Below, one piece after another: positions 7,566 to 14,399 of a stretch of DNA of 49,866 nucleotides. Location of the stretch: IMG/VR virus record IMGVR_UViG_3300025117_000090, positions 1-49,866 of that record. One strand, given 5' to 3'. Made by a program: the position numbers and the translations under genes. The stretch is from a virus. The notes under the pieces are model-generated. The model did not search any database. It saw nothing but the letters and a program-made list of their open reading frames with translations, and was not told where the DNA came from. The first letter of the stretch is position 1. Every line of letters begins with the position of its first letter.

Positions 7566-8603
7566 CTAGCTCCTCTTCACCTTGTTCTTGCCTGCCCTAA
7601 GTAAGCCCCCAGATGCGAGTAGTAAGTCCCGAGCCACGACCGCCACATCCTGGCTCGTACCCCAGGTCGCGGCAAGGTCGCGGACTGAGTACTGTGCATC
7701 GTCCATGAGCAGTCCCAGCTTCTCATTCGCGAACTCTTCGTCCACCATGTCGGGGGACTCCTCCTCCATACGCAGCGTAGCCTTCATATCACACTCGGAG
7801 TCTATGGTCCAGTAGAGCTTGAAGAACTTTTCCATGGCATCCGACTGCCGGACAGTCAGGTCCAAGTAGTCTGAGTGCTCATCATCCGGCTCACGTATGC
7901 AAAGATGAACATCGTAAAACCCCGATAATGCCGAGGTCCCTCGAATCTCCGTGTCGATGTCGGGCTTGATTCCTCCCTTAATCTCGGAGGGCTTCCGCAA
8001 GTGGTGAAGGTAAGCAACGGTGCCACCCTTCATCGCGGCGCGGAGGTCCTTGATTCGCCGCATTACCTCGCCAATCTGCTGGACCGAATTCTCGTCCGCC
8101 CGATTACTCTGTGCAAGGGTATCGATAATCATGAATTTGATACCGGCCTCCTGAACGAACTTTGTAACCTCCTCCATGTGGCTCACGTCGTCTAGTAGGA
8201 AATTAAGCCGGTGGGCATAATAAATGGGGCACCTAAATTGGGTATTCGCAAATGGTTTGAGCAGCATCTCCCACCGATTCGCGGTAAGCTTGGCTGGCCC
8301 CTCCAACTCCAGGACCAGGACAGGCACCGCGCAGGTGGGCATTAAAGCTGGTACTATTGACTTGCCACTAGCAATGGACAAAGCAATCTCGAATGCAAAC
8401 CAGGTCTTCTTAGCTTTCTTGGCGCGGCCGCTGACCAGTACTGCCGCATCGAATGGGATAATCCCGGGGATAATCCAGGGCGGGTCAGTTTGGGCGTTCG
8501 CCCAACCAATCCAGTCCAACAACTGCCGCGGGGGCCAGGGCTGGTCATCAGTCCCCCAACCTTGAGGCAGCTTTGTAAGAGGTAGGTCCCCGCGCTTCAC
8601 CAT
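7566..8603 (-). CDS. RepA-like replicative ATPase/helicase (AAA_25 type)
   Basis: This 345-aa RecA-fold ATPase has an N-terminal region (residues 1-45), a P-loop strand V-S-G-R-A-K-K-A-K-K-T-W at 57-68, Walker B I-I-D161-T-L, a strand ending L-H-H-L-R-K-P of the hexameric-helicase type, and a C-terminal winged-helix-like segment. The P-loop lacks the second glycine of GxxxxGK[ST] and resembles the P-K-S-x-K-T-W variant found in RepA/AAA_25 phage proteins. It is the best candidate for replicative helicase or initiator, as no DnaB-type helicase or separate primase is visible. GGGAG precedes the ATG at 8603. Confidence 0.78.
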   Translation of the reverse strand: MVKRGDLPLTKLPQGWGTDDQPWPPRQLLDWIGWANAQTDPPWIIPGIIPFDAAVLVSGRAKKAKKTWFAFEIALSIASGKSIVPALMPTCAVPVLVLELEGPAKLTANRWEMLLKPFANTQFRCPIYYAHRLNFLLDDVSHMEEVTKFVQEAGIKFMIIDTLAQSNRADENSVQQIGEVMRRIKDLRAAMKGGTVAYLHHLRKPSEIKGGIKPDIDTEIRGTSALSGFYDVHLCIREPDDEHSDYLDLTVRQSDAMEKFFKLYWTIDSECDMKATLRMEEESPDMVDEEFANEKLGLLMDDAQYSVRDLAATWGTSQDVAVVARDLLLASGGLLRAGKNKVKRS

Positions 8604-8607
8604 TTAG

Positions 8608-8790
8608 CTACTCCCGTTCTGGCACATTACAGCAGTATGACAGCATTATCTCCCCGTCATTATACCCTTTGCTGTACCCCTGCTCATAGGCCTCCTCGTG
8701 GACCTGGTTAAGAAGGTCTTCGAGGTCCAGCTCCAATCGAAGGATGTGGTCTCGGTATCTCTGTTCATCCGGGTTCATGGGATTACTCAT
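8608..8790 (-). CDS. Small acidic hypothetical protein
   Basis: This 60-aa acidic protein is mostly helical, with a Gly/Tyr-rich segment (YEQGYSKGYNDG) and a C-C pair near the end. An AGGT site precedes the ATG at 8790, and the gene ends five bases before the RepA-like gene. Function unknown. Confidence 0.65.
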   Translation of the reverse strand: MSNPMNPDEQRYRDHILRLELDLEDLLNQVHEEAYEQGYSKGYNDGEIMLSYCCNVPERE

Positions 8791-9076
8791 TTAGACCTCG
8801 CTTTTTCCCCTGTTTTCTGGTATACTTAGACCAGATGGGTCCTGAGATAAAGATAACTCTCGGTTTCCTGGTAGGGTGCTCTGCCTGTGGAGCGAAATTC
8901 TTCCATAAACAGGGCACCCTACCAATCGGTTCATACCGCTGCATAGCATGTGGCACTATGCACAAAAACTTACGGCTTCCAGCAATCCCTTCCCCACACG
9001 TATAATCCGCTTTCTCAATCTGACCCGAGCTTTGTATTCCCTGGCATGGGCCCGAGCACATATCCTTCCTTATCAT
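8783..9076 (-). CDS. Hypothetical Cys-containing protein (antisense conflict with 8835-9005)
   Basis: This 97-aa ORF continues the leftward operon: its ATG overlaps the previous stop as ATGA, and its TAA overlaps the next ATG by 8 bp. It contains scattered Cys (CSGPC, YTC, LC, PC), a basic C-terminus and no recognised fold. The opposite strand carries a more protein-like zinc-ribbon ORF over the same bases, so only one may be real. Operon geometry favours this ORF; protein character favours the other. Confidence 0.5.
   Translation of the reverse strand: MIRKDMCSGPCQGIQSSGQIEKADYTCGEGIAGSRKFLCIVPHAMQRYEPIGRVPCLWKNFAPQAEHPTRKPRVIFISGPIWSKYTRKQGKKRGLNE
8835..9005 (+). CDS. Candidate zinc-ribbon protein on the opposite strand
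   Basis: This 56-aa ORF has two CxxC pairs in the right setting for a zinc ribbon: C-S-A-C-G-A-K-F-F, then 17 residues later the Y-R-C-I-A-C-G-T knuckle, with a P-x-G-S-Y turn between. A TGGTATACT extended -10-like element lies just upstream (8818-8826). There is no Shine-Dalgarno sequence, so it would have to be leaderless or weakly translated. It would be the only rightward gene inside the leftward block. Confidence 0.45.
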   Translation: MGPEIKITLGFLVGCSACGAKFFHKQGTLPIGSYRCIACGTMHKNLRLPAIPSPHV

Positions 9077-9372
9077 TGGCAGCTACAGGTGCCTTGCTTG
9101 TGGCACTTCTCTACGCAACCTGCGCCTTCCTGTGCCTGCTGTTGTAGCCGGTCCATAGAGGCTTGAAGGTTGCCCATGGCGGCCCGAAGGTCGTCATTCA
9201 ACAGCATCAGCCCATCCACCATGCGCTGCAACCGATTGATTTGATGCGTGGACTGCTTCTGCATTTCGGCAAGCCTCTTATGAAGCTCACCATTGGCTAG
9301 CTGGGCCTGTGCCAGCTCCGACCCGAAATCCCGCACCTGCTCTTCTTCTCGTCCAACAACTTCACATGTCAT
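9073..9372 (-). CDS. Coiled-coil protein with C-terminal Cys cluster
   Basis: This 99-aa protein has a long heptad-repeat helix over residues 10-80 (repeated L/Q/M spacing) and a C-terminal CxxxC...CxC cluster that may bind zinc. A GGAGAA site precedes the ATG at 9372; the in-frame start at 9402 would overlap the DUF3310 gene more deeply. It is probably an oligomer. Function unknown. Confidence 0.7.
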   Translation of the reverse strand: MTCEVVGREEEQVRDFGSELAQAQLANGELHKRLAEMQKQSTHQINRLQRMVDGLMLLNDDLRAAMGNLQASMDRLQQQAQEGAGCVEKCHKQGTCSCQ

Positions 9373-9793
9373 TTTTCTTCTCCTGGTTTTCAAGGTTCTC
9401 AAGGTAATACCGCAAGTATCTAATGGCCTTCTCGATGTTTACCTTCGCCCCTTTCTCATGGAATTCTGCCCTAGCTATGTACTTCAACGCGCACGCCCTG
9501 TAATGGTCTAGGCCCCAGGCCATTGTAACACGAATCGGCTCAGGGTCAAGACGCGTGTAGTGATTGGGGGAGATTGGGTCATCATACCGAAACCTCATAC
9601 CACCTTCCTTCTCTTGTGGCTCATCGGGCTCCTCCCTGGGCCGCCATAGGTTGTACTCAAACGATCCGAAGCGTTGCTCCCCCAGGCATATCGCGGCCTC
9701 CACTGCACATTTACGGCCGTCCGACCCCCTCCCGACATACCCTATCAAGCAATGCTGGCATGTATCGCACTGCTTCTTTATATCTCCTCCCAT
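9362..9793 (-). CDS. DUF3310 protein with N-terminal zinc-binding segment
   Basis: This 143-aa protein has in its second half the DUF3310 pattern: P-N-H-Y near residue 77, E-P-I, W-G-L-D-H, the A-L-K-Y-I-A-R-A helix, and I-E-K-A-I-R-Y-L-R-Y. DUF3310 is common in phages; its biochemical role is unsettled. The N-terminal 40 residues carry C-D-T-C-Q-H-C and two further Cys, an unusual zinc-binding addition. GGAGG lies six bases before the ATG at 9793, which overlaps the end of the regulator gene. Confidence 0.78.
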   Translation of the reverse strand: MGGDIKKQCDTCQHCLIGYVGRGSDGRKCAVEAAICLGEQRFGSFEYNLWRPREEPDEPQEKEGGMRFRYDDPISPNHYTRLDPEPIRVTMAWGLDHYRACALKYIARAEFHEKGAKVNIEKAIRYLRYYLENLENQEKKNDM

Positions 9794-10401
9794 CTGTCGC
9801 CTCCGTTCATGTTTATGGTTTCCGGTTCTTGATTCTTAGGTTCTTTCTCCGCGTAGTGATTCTCTACCACAATCCCCATCGTTTCACAAACTTCAATATC
9901 ACTTTCTAGAAACGCCTTGTACTGGGGGTCTTCTTGCAGGTAGGAGAGGACGCGAATCTTGTCGAGGCGGCGTACCGCCTCCTTATACCCTGCAAGTAAA
10001 TCCGCACGGCCTAAGAAGTGTTCGAGGGCCAAGATTACTACCTCTTGCTGCGTGAGGCCTAAGGCCCCTGAAGTTCTGCGAAGGTGCATACCAAGCTCGA
10101 CGGGCATTATAACCCGGACGGCCTTACCCTCGCAAGGGTCTTTATGCTGAGGGTACATAGTACTCTTCGTGCTGTAAGTCTTCCCCTCAGTGGCCCACCC
10201 GTTAAGCCGCTCTTGAACCCAGGCCGCGGGGACGTACTGCGCATCCTCTAGCTGCCTGTAAATCCGGAGACTAAGGCCTAGCTGGTTCGCGGCCTTAGTC
10301 TGGCTTAACCCCCGCGTCTCCCGCACCTTCACTAATTTGGAGGCTAATGCCTTGGCTAAAGGGGAGGTCCCCGCGGGAGGCGAAGAGGGAGGCAACGTCA
10401 T
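9778..10401 (-). CDS. XRE-type HTH regulator with RHH-like second domain
   Basis: This 207-aa protein has a Cro/CI-type helix-turn-helix at about residues 20-55 (VRETRGLSQTKAANQLGLS, then a Y-R-Q-L-E helix). Around residues 95-130 a beta strand (VRVIMPVELG) followed by two helices (LGLTQQEVVILALEHFL) looks like a ribbon-helix-helix module. The C-terminus is acidic. Two DNA-binding modules would suit a transcriptional regulator of the early region or a replication initiator. The ATG at 10401 overlaps the previous stop as ATGA. The HTH is firm; the RHH call is tentative. Confidence 0.72.
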   Translation of the reverse strand: MTLPPSSPPAGTSPLAKALASKLVKVRETRGLSQTKAANQLGLSLRIYRQLEDAQYVPAAWVQERLNGWATEGKTYSTKSTMYPQHKDPCEGKAVRVIMPVELGMHLRRTSGALGLTQQEVVILALEHFLGRADLLAGYKEAVRRLDKIRVLSYLQEDPQYKAFLESDIEVCETMGIVVENHYAEKEPKNQEPETINMNGGDRWEEI

Positions 10402-10574
10402 AGCGACTCACAGTAATATCTAAAGATGTCCGCACACTCCTTGTATGTAGAGAACGGGCCGTGACGATACGCCCAACTCTCATCCCAGAAGTACCATCCG
10501 GGCATAATCTCTTCACCAGTATCAGCGTCCCTAAAGCCAGTCTTGATGGAATGAATAGCTTTTTTCTCGGTCAT
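10398..10574 (-). CDS. Small aromatic-rich hypothetical protein
   Basis: This 58-aa protein is rich in Trp, Tyr and Phe (GWYFWDESWAYRHGPF), with a terminal helix. The ATG at 10574 overlaps the previous stop (ATGA) and its own stop overlaps the regulator start (ATGA), supporting expression. Function unknown. Confidence 0.7.
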   Translation of the reverse strand: MTEKKAIHSIKTGFRDADTGEEIMPGWYFWDESWAYRHGPFSTYKECADIFRYYCESL

Positions 10575-10786
10575 AGCAAGTCTTCTCCTTCTAGGCACGC
10601 CCCGAGTAGTTCAACTATTCGAGGCATTGGCATGTGGTCATAGGTCCCGCTTTCCTTGAGTACAACCCCATACAGCCTGGCTACCGCGAGCGATATGCGG
10701 GCGGCCAGGATGTCTACCTGGTATGACTCCTGTGCTTTAAGCAGTCCATCTAGCTGGCACTGCCACTTCTTTACCTGGTCTGCCAT
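10571..10786 (-). CDS. Hypothetical helical protein
   Basis: This 71-aa, predominantly helical protein starts M-A-D-Q-V-K-K-W. The ATG at 10786 lies five bases past the previous stop with AAGG just upstream; an earlier in-frame start at 10822 is possible. No recognised domain. Confidence 0.65.
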   Translation of the reverse strand: MADQVKKWQCQLDGLLKAQESYQVDILAARISLAVARLYGVVLKESGTYDHMPMPRIVELLGACLEGEDLL

Positions 10787-10790
10787 TGCC

Positions 10791-11168
10791 TTAGCCCCGC
10801 TTCCTCTCGTGTGCTCTTGCATCCCGTTCGAGTGGGTGATTCCTATACCCATAAATGCCTAGTAGCACCAAGTAGACAACCGGGAATAGGAACCCAAGTA
10901 CCAGCCATTGCTCGATGTGCCGGAACTCGTGCCGTACGGTGGCTAGCATGGGGGCTGGCGCCGTCACGATTGCGAATGGCATTGCATGACCCGCCCAGCC
11001 ATCCCATAGTCTCACCCACCATGAGTACTTTGGTACCATCCTGAAGTGCACCACACCCCCGCAGGCATAAATCACGGAGATGAGCCCTAGGCCCCAGAAC
11101 GGGAGCAAATAGCAAAGCCAGATTGGCACCGCAACCGGTAGTACCCACAACATCTTGAGCCATCTCAT
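10791..11168 (-). CDS. Membrane protein with HExxH motif (putative metallopeptidase)
   Basis: This 125-aa protein has hydrophobic segments at about residues 5-42 (two passes) and 88-107. Between them lies R-H-E-F-R-H (H80, E81, H84), a zinc-protease-like HExxH, and a conserved-looking N-H-P-L-E-R-D-A-R (E114, D116) follows the last membrane segment and could supply the third ligand. Such small membrane HExxH proteins occur in phages without known substrates. It is coupled to the upstream 58-aa gene by ATGA. The protease role is inferred. Confidence 0.65.
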   Translation of the reverse strand: MRWLKMLWVLPVAVPIWLCYLLPFWGLGLISVIYACGGVVHFRMVPKYSWWVRLWDGWAGHAMPFAIVTAPAPMLATVRHEFRHIEQWLVLGFLFPVVYLVLLGIYGYRNHPLERDARAHERKRG

Positions 11169-11341
11169 TCCCTCGTATCCTTTTTCTCCCCCGTTCTCCG
11201 GAGGCGGTACACTTGCATTTCAATGTAGCCCAGCTCCTCTATCTCATTCGAGAGGAGAAGGGGCAGGCTCCGCTTACCACTAACCTCCAAGATTTGTGCC
11301 TCCCGTCGTATGAGGTCGGCAATCTCATCTTCAACACTCAT
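11165..11341 (-). CDS. Small hypothetical protein
   Basis: This 58-aa, charged, largely helical protein starts M-S-V-E-D-E-I-A-D-L. Its ATG overlaps the previous stop and its TGA overlaps the next ATG (both ATGA), filling exactly the space between two other genes. Function unknown. Confidence 0.7.
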   Translation of the reverse strand: MSVEDEIADLIRREAQILEVSGKRSLPLLLSNEIEELGYIEMQVYRLRRTGEKKDTRE

Positions 11342-11544
11342 GCCTTCTCCTTCAATGCCAGCATCTTCAGGCCTTGGCAGTAACCACGCTCGAAGTAGTA
11401 GCTATCCTCCGAGGTGCCCCGCTTCAGGCCCCTATTAAGAAGGACGTGCGCCTGGCCCTTGTGGCCGTGAGCGGACATGACCCCCGCTTGATAGAACAAC
11501 GCTCGTGCAGTAATCTCGGGCCCCGGATAGAAAGACTTTCTCAT
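11338..11544 (-). CDS. Small hypothetical protein
   Basis: This 68-aa basic, helical protein starts M-R-K-S-F-Y-P-G. GGAG eight bases upstream supports the ATG at 11544 over the in-frame start at 11619. The A-R-A-L-F-Y-Q-A-G and G-K-A/Q-like helix pairs vaguely suggest a repeat-helix (TPR-like) hairpin. No firm family. Confidence 0.65.
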   Translation of the reverse strand: MRKSFYPGPEITARALFYQAGVMSAHGHKGQAHVLLNRGLKRGTSEDSYYFERGYCQGLKMLALKEKA

Positions 11545-11569
11545 AGTTCGTTCTCCTTTGTGTAAGTAC

Positions 11570-11788
11570 TCATTGAATGTTGATGGCGCGGATTGCTTCC
11601 TGGAGGGCGATACAGTCACCCGGTTCCATGCATAGCCCGCCTTGCTTCTGAACCTTGGTCACGGCGGCCTCCCGCATTGCTACGGCTGATTCGGTAGATG
11701 CGATCCGCAACCGCTCAACCTCTGCTCGCAGTTTGTCGCGCTCCTGGATTAGGCTCACAATTAATGAAGCGTCTATCTCCTTGCTCAT
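11570..11788 (-). CDS. Short coiled-coil protein (ERDxLR family)
   Basis: This 72-aa protein has a central heptad helix with Q-E-R-D-K-L-R-A-E-V-E-R-L-R, the same motif as in the proteins at 12672 and 13160, followed by a C-terminal segment with two Cys. The ATG at 11788 overlaps the previous stop as ATGA. It is probably an oligomerising accessory protein. Function unknown. Confidence 0.7.
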   Translation of the reverse strand: MSKEIDASLIVSLIQERDKLRAEVERLRIASTESAVAMREAAVTKVQKQGGLCMEPGDCIALQEAIRAINIQ

Positions 11789-12027
11789 TGAATACCTTCC
11801 TTCCAGGATATGGCCCAACTTCCGTCAGACCTGGGGGCAAGGTCAAACCCGGCCTCCGAAAGTTCGGCCAACGTCTCGGAAAACAATTCGCAAGCTACGA
11901 TTGCGGTACGCCCCTCTGCCACTGTATTACAAATCTGCTTCTCAATCCGCAGTAATTGCTGCTCTTTTGCTTGCTTCAAACATGATGCCGCGTCTAGTTT
12001 CATGCGTTCCTCCGTGTTAAGAGCCAT
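11785..12027 (-). CDS. Hypothetical helical protein
   Basis: This 80-aa helical protein (MALNTEERMKLDAASC start) ends in a short beta segment (GSWAISWKEG). I placed the start at 12027, where CAGG lies upstream; an in-frame ATG at 12054 overlaps the DUF4406 stop by 8 bp and remains possible. No recognised domain. Confidence 0.62.
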   Translation of the reverse strand: MALNTEERMKLDAASCLKQAKEQQLLRIEKQICNTVAEGRTAIVACELFSETLAELSEAGFDLAPRSDGSWAISWKEGIQ

Positions 12028-12046
12028 AAAATACCTGAATTTGAGG

Positions 12047-12424
12047 CTAGCCATTCGCGTCGCCAGTGATGAATCGCCGCAACGCGCAGCCACCAATTAA
12101 CCCAGCCTGTCTCGCTGATTCCTCGAACCAAATGTGCGGCATACACCTCTGGGCCTCCGTCATCTCACCACGGCAGCCTTCCGACTTCTCCCACCCGTCG
12201 ACGAACACAGCACCATCACACCGGCGCAGCAGGTCAAGCGTCGCGTCCAGCCAAAACCGATCATTCAACGTCCCATCCCAATTGCCAAACATGGTGTGCG
12301 GCATGACTGGCACTGCGCCGAGTTCCGCAAGCAGGAAACCAACATCTTCGACGTGGCGAATCTGCTTCGCTTGCTGCCACCGGTCCTTTGCCCGAAACGG
12401 GCCCGCTACGTAAATCAGTTTCAT
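12047..12424 (-). CDS. DUF4406 / nucleoside 2-deoxyribosyltransferase-like protein
   Basis: This 125-aa protein matches the DUF4406 pattern: I-Y-V-A-G-P-F at the start, an A-x-x-L-x-x-x-G-A-x-P-V-M-P-H strand near residue 42, a D-L-L-R-R-C-D-G-A segment, and W-E-K-S-E-G-C-R-G-E-M with a helix rich in E and A. The family is related to nucleoside deoxyribosyltransferases, which move deoxyribose between bases, and occurs often in phages, suggesting base salvage or modification. Activity here is inferred. It belongs to the compositionally distinct 12.05-13.55 kb segment. Confidence 0.8.
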   Translation of the reverse strand: MKLIYVAGPFRAKDRWQQAKQIRHVEDVGFLLAELGAVPVMPHTMFGNWDGTLNDRFWLDATLDLLRRCDGAVFVDGWEKSEGCRGEMTEAQRCMPHIWFEESARQAGLIGGCALRRFITGDANG

Positions 12425-12463
12425 TTCTTTGGCTCCACAATCTCAACACCGCCATCAATGTGA

Positions 12464-12682
12464 CTACGACGAACGCACCGACCACCGGGACACAACGGAG
12501 TCACACATCGCACACCGTCGTTCCGAGCCCTCCGTATGAGTAAGCGGCGAGGTGAACACGACAAACGGGCCATCCGCACACCATGGAAAGTGCCACCACC
12601 GATGGCGCGAGCTGTTTACGCCAGGGTCACGCAGCTCGTCCCGTTTTTTAGGGTGTGCATGATAGTAGCGTCTATCGCTCAT
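12464..12682 (-). CDS. Small basic hypothetical protein
   Basis: This 72-aa basic protein begins M-S-D-R-R-Y-Y-H-A-H-P and has a C-terminal C-A-M-C pair plus one earlier Cys, possibly part of a zinc site. The ATG at 12682 overlaps the preceding gene by 11 bp; a longer in-frame form from 12769 would overlap it far more. Function unknown. Confidence 0.55.
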   Translation of the reverse strand: MSDRRYYHAHPKKRDELRDPGVNSSRHRWWHFPWCADGPFVVFTSPLTHTEGSERRCAMCDSVVSRWSVRSS

Positions 12683-13160
12683 TTGTTTCCCAGCACTTCC
12701 GCGCCTCAGCATCATCCTGGCATTCGTCCAAAGCGTCACCCAAGATGATATGCGCTGAGTCGGCCGCATCGTTCAATTCACACAGTTGCGCATGGTTGCC
12801 TTCGGAAAACAGCAACTGGATCGATTGAAGAGTAAGCTCGGGCGCATCGTCAAGAGCAGTGTAGGCAAGACGCATTGCAGACCTCAGCCGTTCCGCCTCC
12901 AACTGCAGCCCTACCCTGTCGCAGAGCAGTTTGTCGCGCATCAGTTCGAGTCGCGCGATTACCACGTTTGCGTCTGCCAGCTCATCGCGCAGCTCGTCGC
13001 GCTCACGAACGCTGTCAACACTCTCAATGCAAGCGTCGCATCGACGGCCATCGCGTGTCAGCACACGCAGACGCTCCACCTCATTGCGGGCCTCGTCGCG
13101 CTCAGCCATCAGCTTTCGCACCACTCCAGTCACCATCGTATCTACCACCAATGTCGTCAT
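12672..13160 (-). CDS. Coiled-coil protein (ERDEL family)
   Basis: This 162-aa protein is mostly coiled coil, with A-E-R-D-E-A-R-N-E-V-E-R-L-R near residue 20 and R-E-R-D-E-L-R-D-E-L near residue 52, separated by a CxxC pair, and an acidic C-terminus. The ATG at 13160 overlaps the previous stop (TGATG). It is a likely paralogue of the 13160-13543 protein and lies in the GATC-rich, atypical segment. Function unknown. Confidence 0.7.
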   Translation of the reverse strand: MTTLVVDTMVTGVVRKLMAERDEARNEVERLRVLTRDGRRCDACIESVDSVRERDELRDELADANVVIARLELMRDKLLCDRVGLQLEAERLRSAMRLAYTALDDAPELTLQSIQLLFSEGNHAQLCELNDAADSAHIILGDALDECQDDAEARKCWETNER

Positions 13161-13543
13161 CACAGGTCCCCCGTGTTCAACCGCTCCACCTGGGCCCGAA
13201 GCTCGTCTCGTTCAGCCGCCGCGATAGCGAGCGCCGTAACCGCATCCACGTGCTCGGCTTTGAGCTTGCAGATGAGCGCCACCGCGCGGCACGCCGTCAC
13301 CTCGGCAGTTTCTGGACCAGGTGCGCCAATCTCGTCGATGATCACCTGCCCGATGAACCGCAACCTCACTTGAAGCTCGTCGCGCTCCGTAACCGCTTTT
13401 TTCAATGCGACCAGTTGCACCGCGCAAAGCTCCCTCGCCTCGTCGCGTTCTTGCCTGACTTGATCGCAAAGTCTGGTCATCCTCATGGCCGGCATCAGTG
13501 CATCGACGATCGCATTGTCGGGGTGCTCTTGGTCTCGTCCCAT
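13160..13543 (-). CDS. Coiled-coil protein (ERDEL family)
   Basis: This 127-aa protein has three E-R-D-E-x-R/x-L helical motifs (about residues 32, 53 and 112) with alternating heptads. AGGT precedes the ATG at 13543. It shares its repeat motif with the downstream 162-aa protein and the 72-aa protein at 11570, suggesting duplication. It is the first gene of the atypical segment. Function unknown. Confidence 0.7.
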   Translation of the reverse strand: MGRDQEHPDNAIVDALMPAMRMTRLCDQVRQERDEARELCAVQLVALKKAVTERDELQVRLRFIGQVIIDEIGAPGPETAEVTACRAVALICKLKAEHVDAVTALAIAAAERDELRAQVERLNTGDL

Positions 13544-13591
13544 TAGTACCTACCTTTCGTCATGATAGTTAACATACTCGGTCCCTACTAG

Positions 13592-14089
13592 TCAAGGTTT
13601 CTTTTTGCCCGTCTCTTCTTTTGTACAATAAGGGAGGCGGGGAGTCATGATTCCAATCCATTCGTGGCTCAAGCCCAGGGCGTGCCCCAGCTCATGACGC
13701 AGGGTAGCCCCTAGCTGTCTAGCACAAGCCAGATTCTGCACATAGATTGTAATACGTGTACCAGATATGCACCCGTCGCGGTGGATTGATTGGGCCGTTC
13801 CCCCGACCGTACTAGTTCTGGCATGACTCCGAGGTAGCACACGAATCGTGATGTAGTTGGCAAGGGGGGTAGTCTCGGATGTCCACTCGGGGACTACCCC
13901 CCCATAGACTAGCACGGACGCGGAACGTCCGTCATTCCAGTATTCAATACCCTCCTTAGTAGCTTGGATTACCTGCTCCCCCGTGTCCCCCGCGACTACT
14001 ACTAGTTGGGGACGCGAGCATAGACGGACCGTTCGCAGTGCGGGCGCACATGAACAGCACACAAGTAGCACACAAGCTAAAGCTTTCAC
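13592..14089 (-). CDS. Secreted metzincin-like zinc metalloprotease
   Basis: This 165-aa protein starts with a short hydrophobic signal ending in V-C-C-S-C, which could be a lipobox. H-E-L-G-H-A-L-G-L-S-H at 132-142 is a full HExxHxxGxxH metzincin site, and G-I-M-T-P at 146-150 supplies the Met-turn, so this is a matrixin-like catalytic domain. I chose the GTG at 14089 because GGGGGG lies seven bases upstream and it gives a clean signal peptide; a GTG at 14104 is the alternative. Phage-encoded secreted metzincins are unusual. Substrate unknown; modification of the host envelope is a guess. Confidence 0.8.
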   Translation of the reverse strand: MKALACVLLVCCSCAPALRTVRLCSRPQLVVVAGDTGEQVIQATKEGIEYWNDGRSASVLVYGGVVPEWTSETTPLANYITIRVLPRSHARTSTVGGTAQSIHRDGCISGTRITIYVQNLACARQLGATLRHELGHALGLSHEWIGIMTPRLPYCTKEETGKKKP

Positions 14090-14090
14090 G

Positions 14091-14399
14091 TCATAGCCCC
14101 CCACTGGATATGATGGCTCGCACGAAACAGAGATAAATCACGCCCTCTTCATTGGTCTCTATGCCTTCCCATGTAGCATGTACGCAGGGCGACACCCACG
14201 AAGGGGATGGATAGTCCAAACCAACCCTAAGAGCACAATCCCCACAGCCCCAATTCCACCCCGTGGGATTTCCCGCAGCAATGCACAAGGGGCAGGTGTT
14301 CGTAGGACCAAACCTGATTAATACGTCTGGGCTCTTAGCCGAGTGGATACGTATGCACTCATCAATTGCCTTTACCATCCGTTTTTCTTTTCGTGTCAT
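14091..14399 (-). CDS. Hypothetical protein with CxxC pairs
   Basis: This 102-aa protein has C-P-L-C and, about 15 residues later, C-G-D-C, consistent with a zinc-binding knuckle, in a largely beta C-terminal half. The ATG at 14399 overlaps the previous stop (ATGA), favouring it over 14453. Function unknown. Confidence 0.68.
   Translation of the reverse strand: MTRKEKRMVKAIDECIRIHSAKSPDVLIRFGPTNTCPLCIAAGNPTGWNWGCGDCALRVGLDYPSPSWVSPCVHATWEGIETNEEGVIYLCFVRAIISSGGL

Noticed and set aside
12261-12485. 74-codon leftward ORF overlapping the DUF4406 gene
   Set aside because: It lies in another frame of a well-supported DUF4406 gene and reads as a shadow after its short hydrophobic start.
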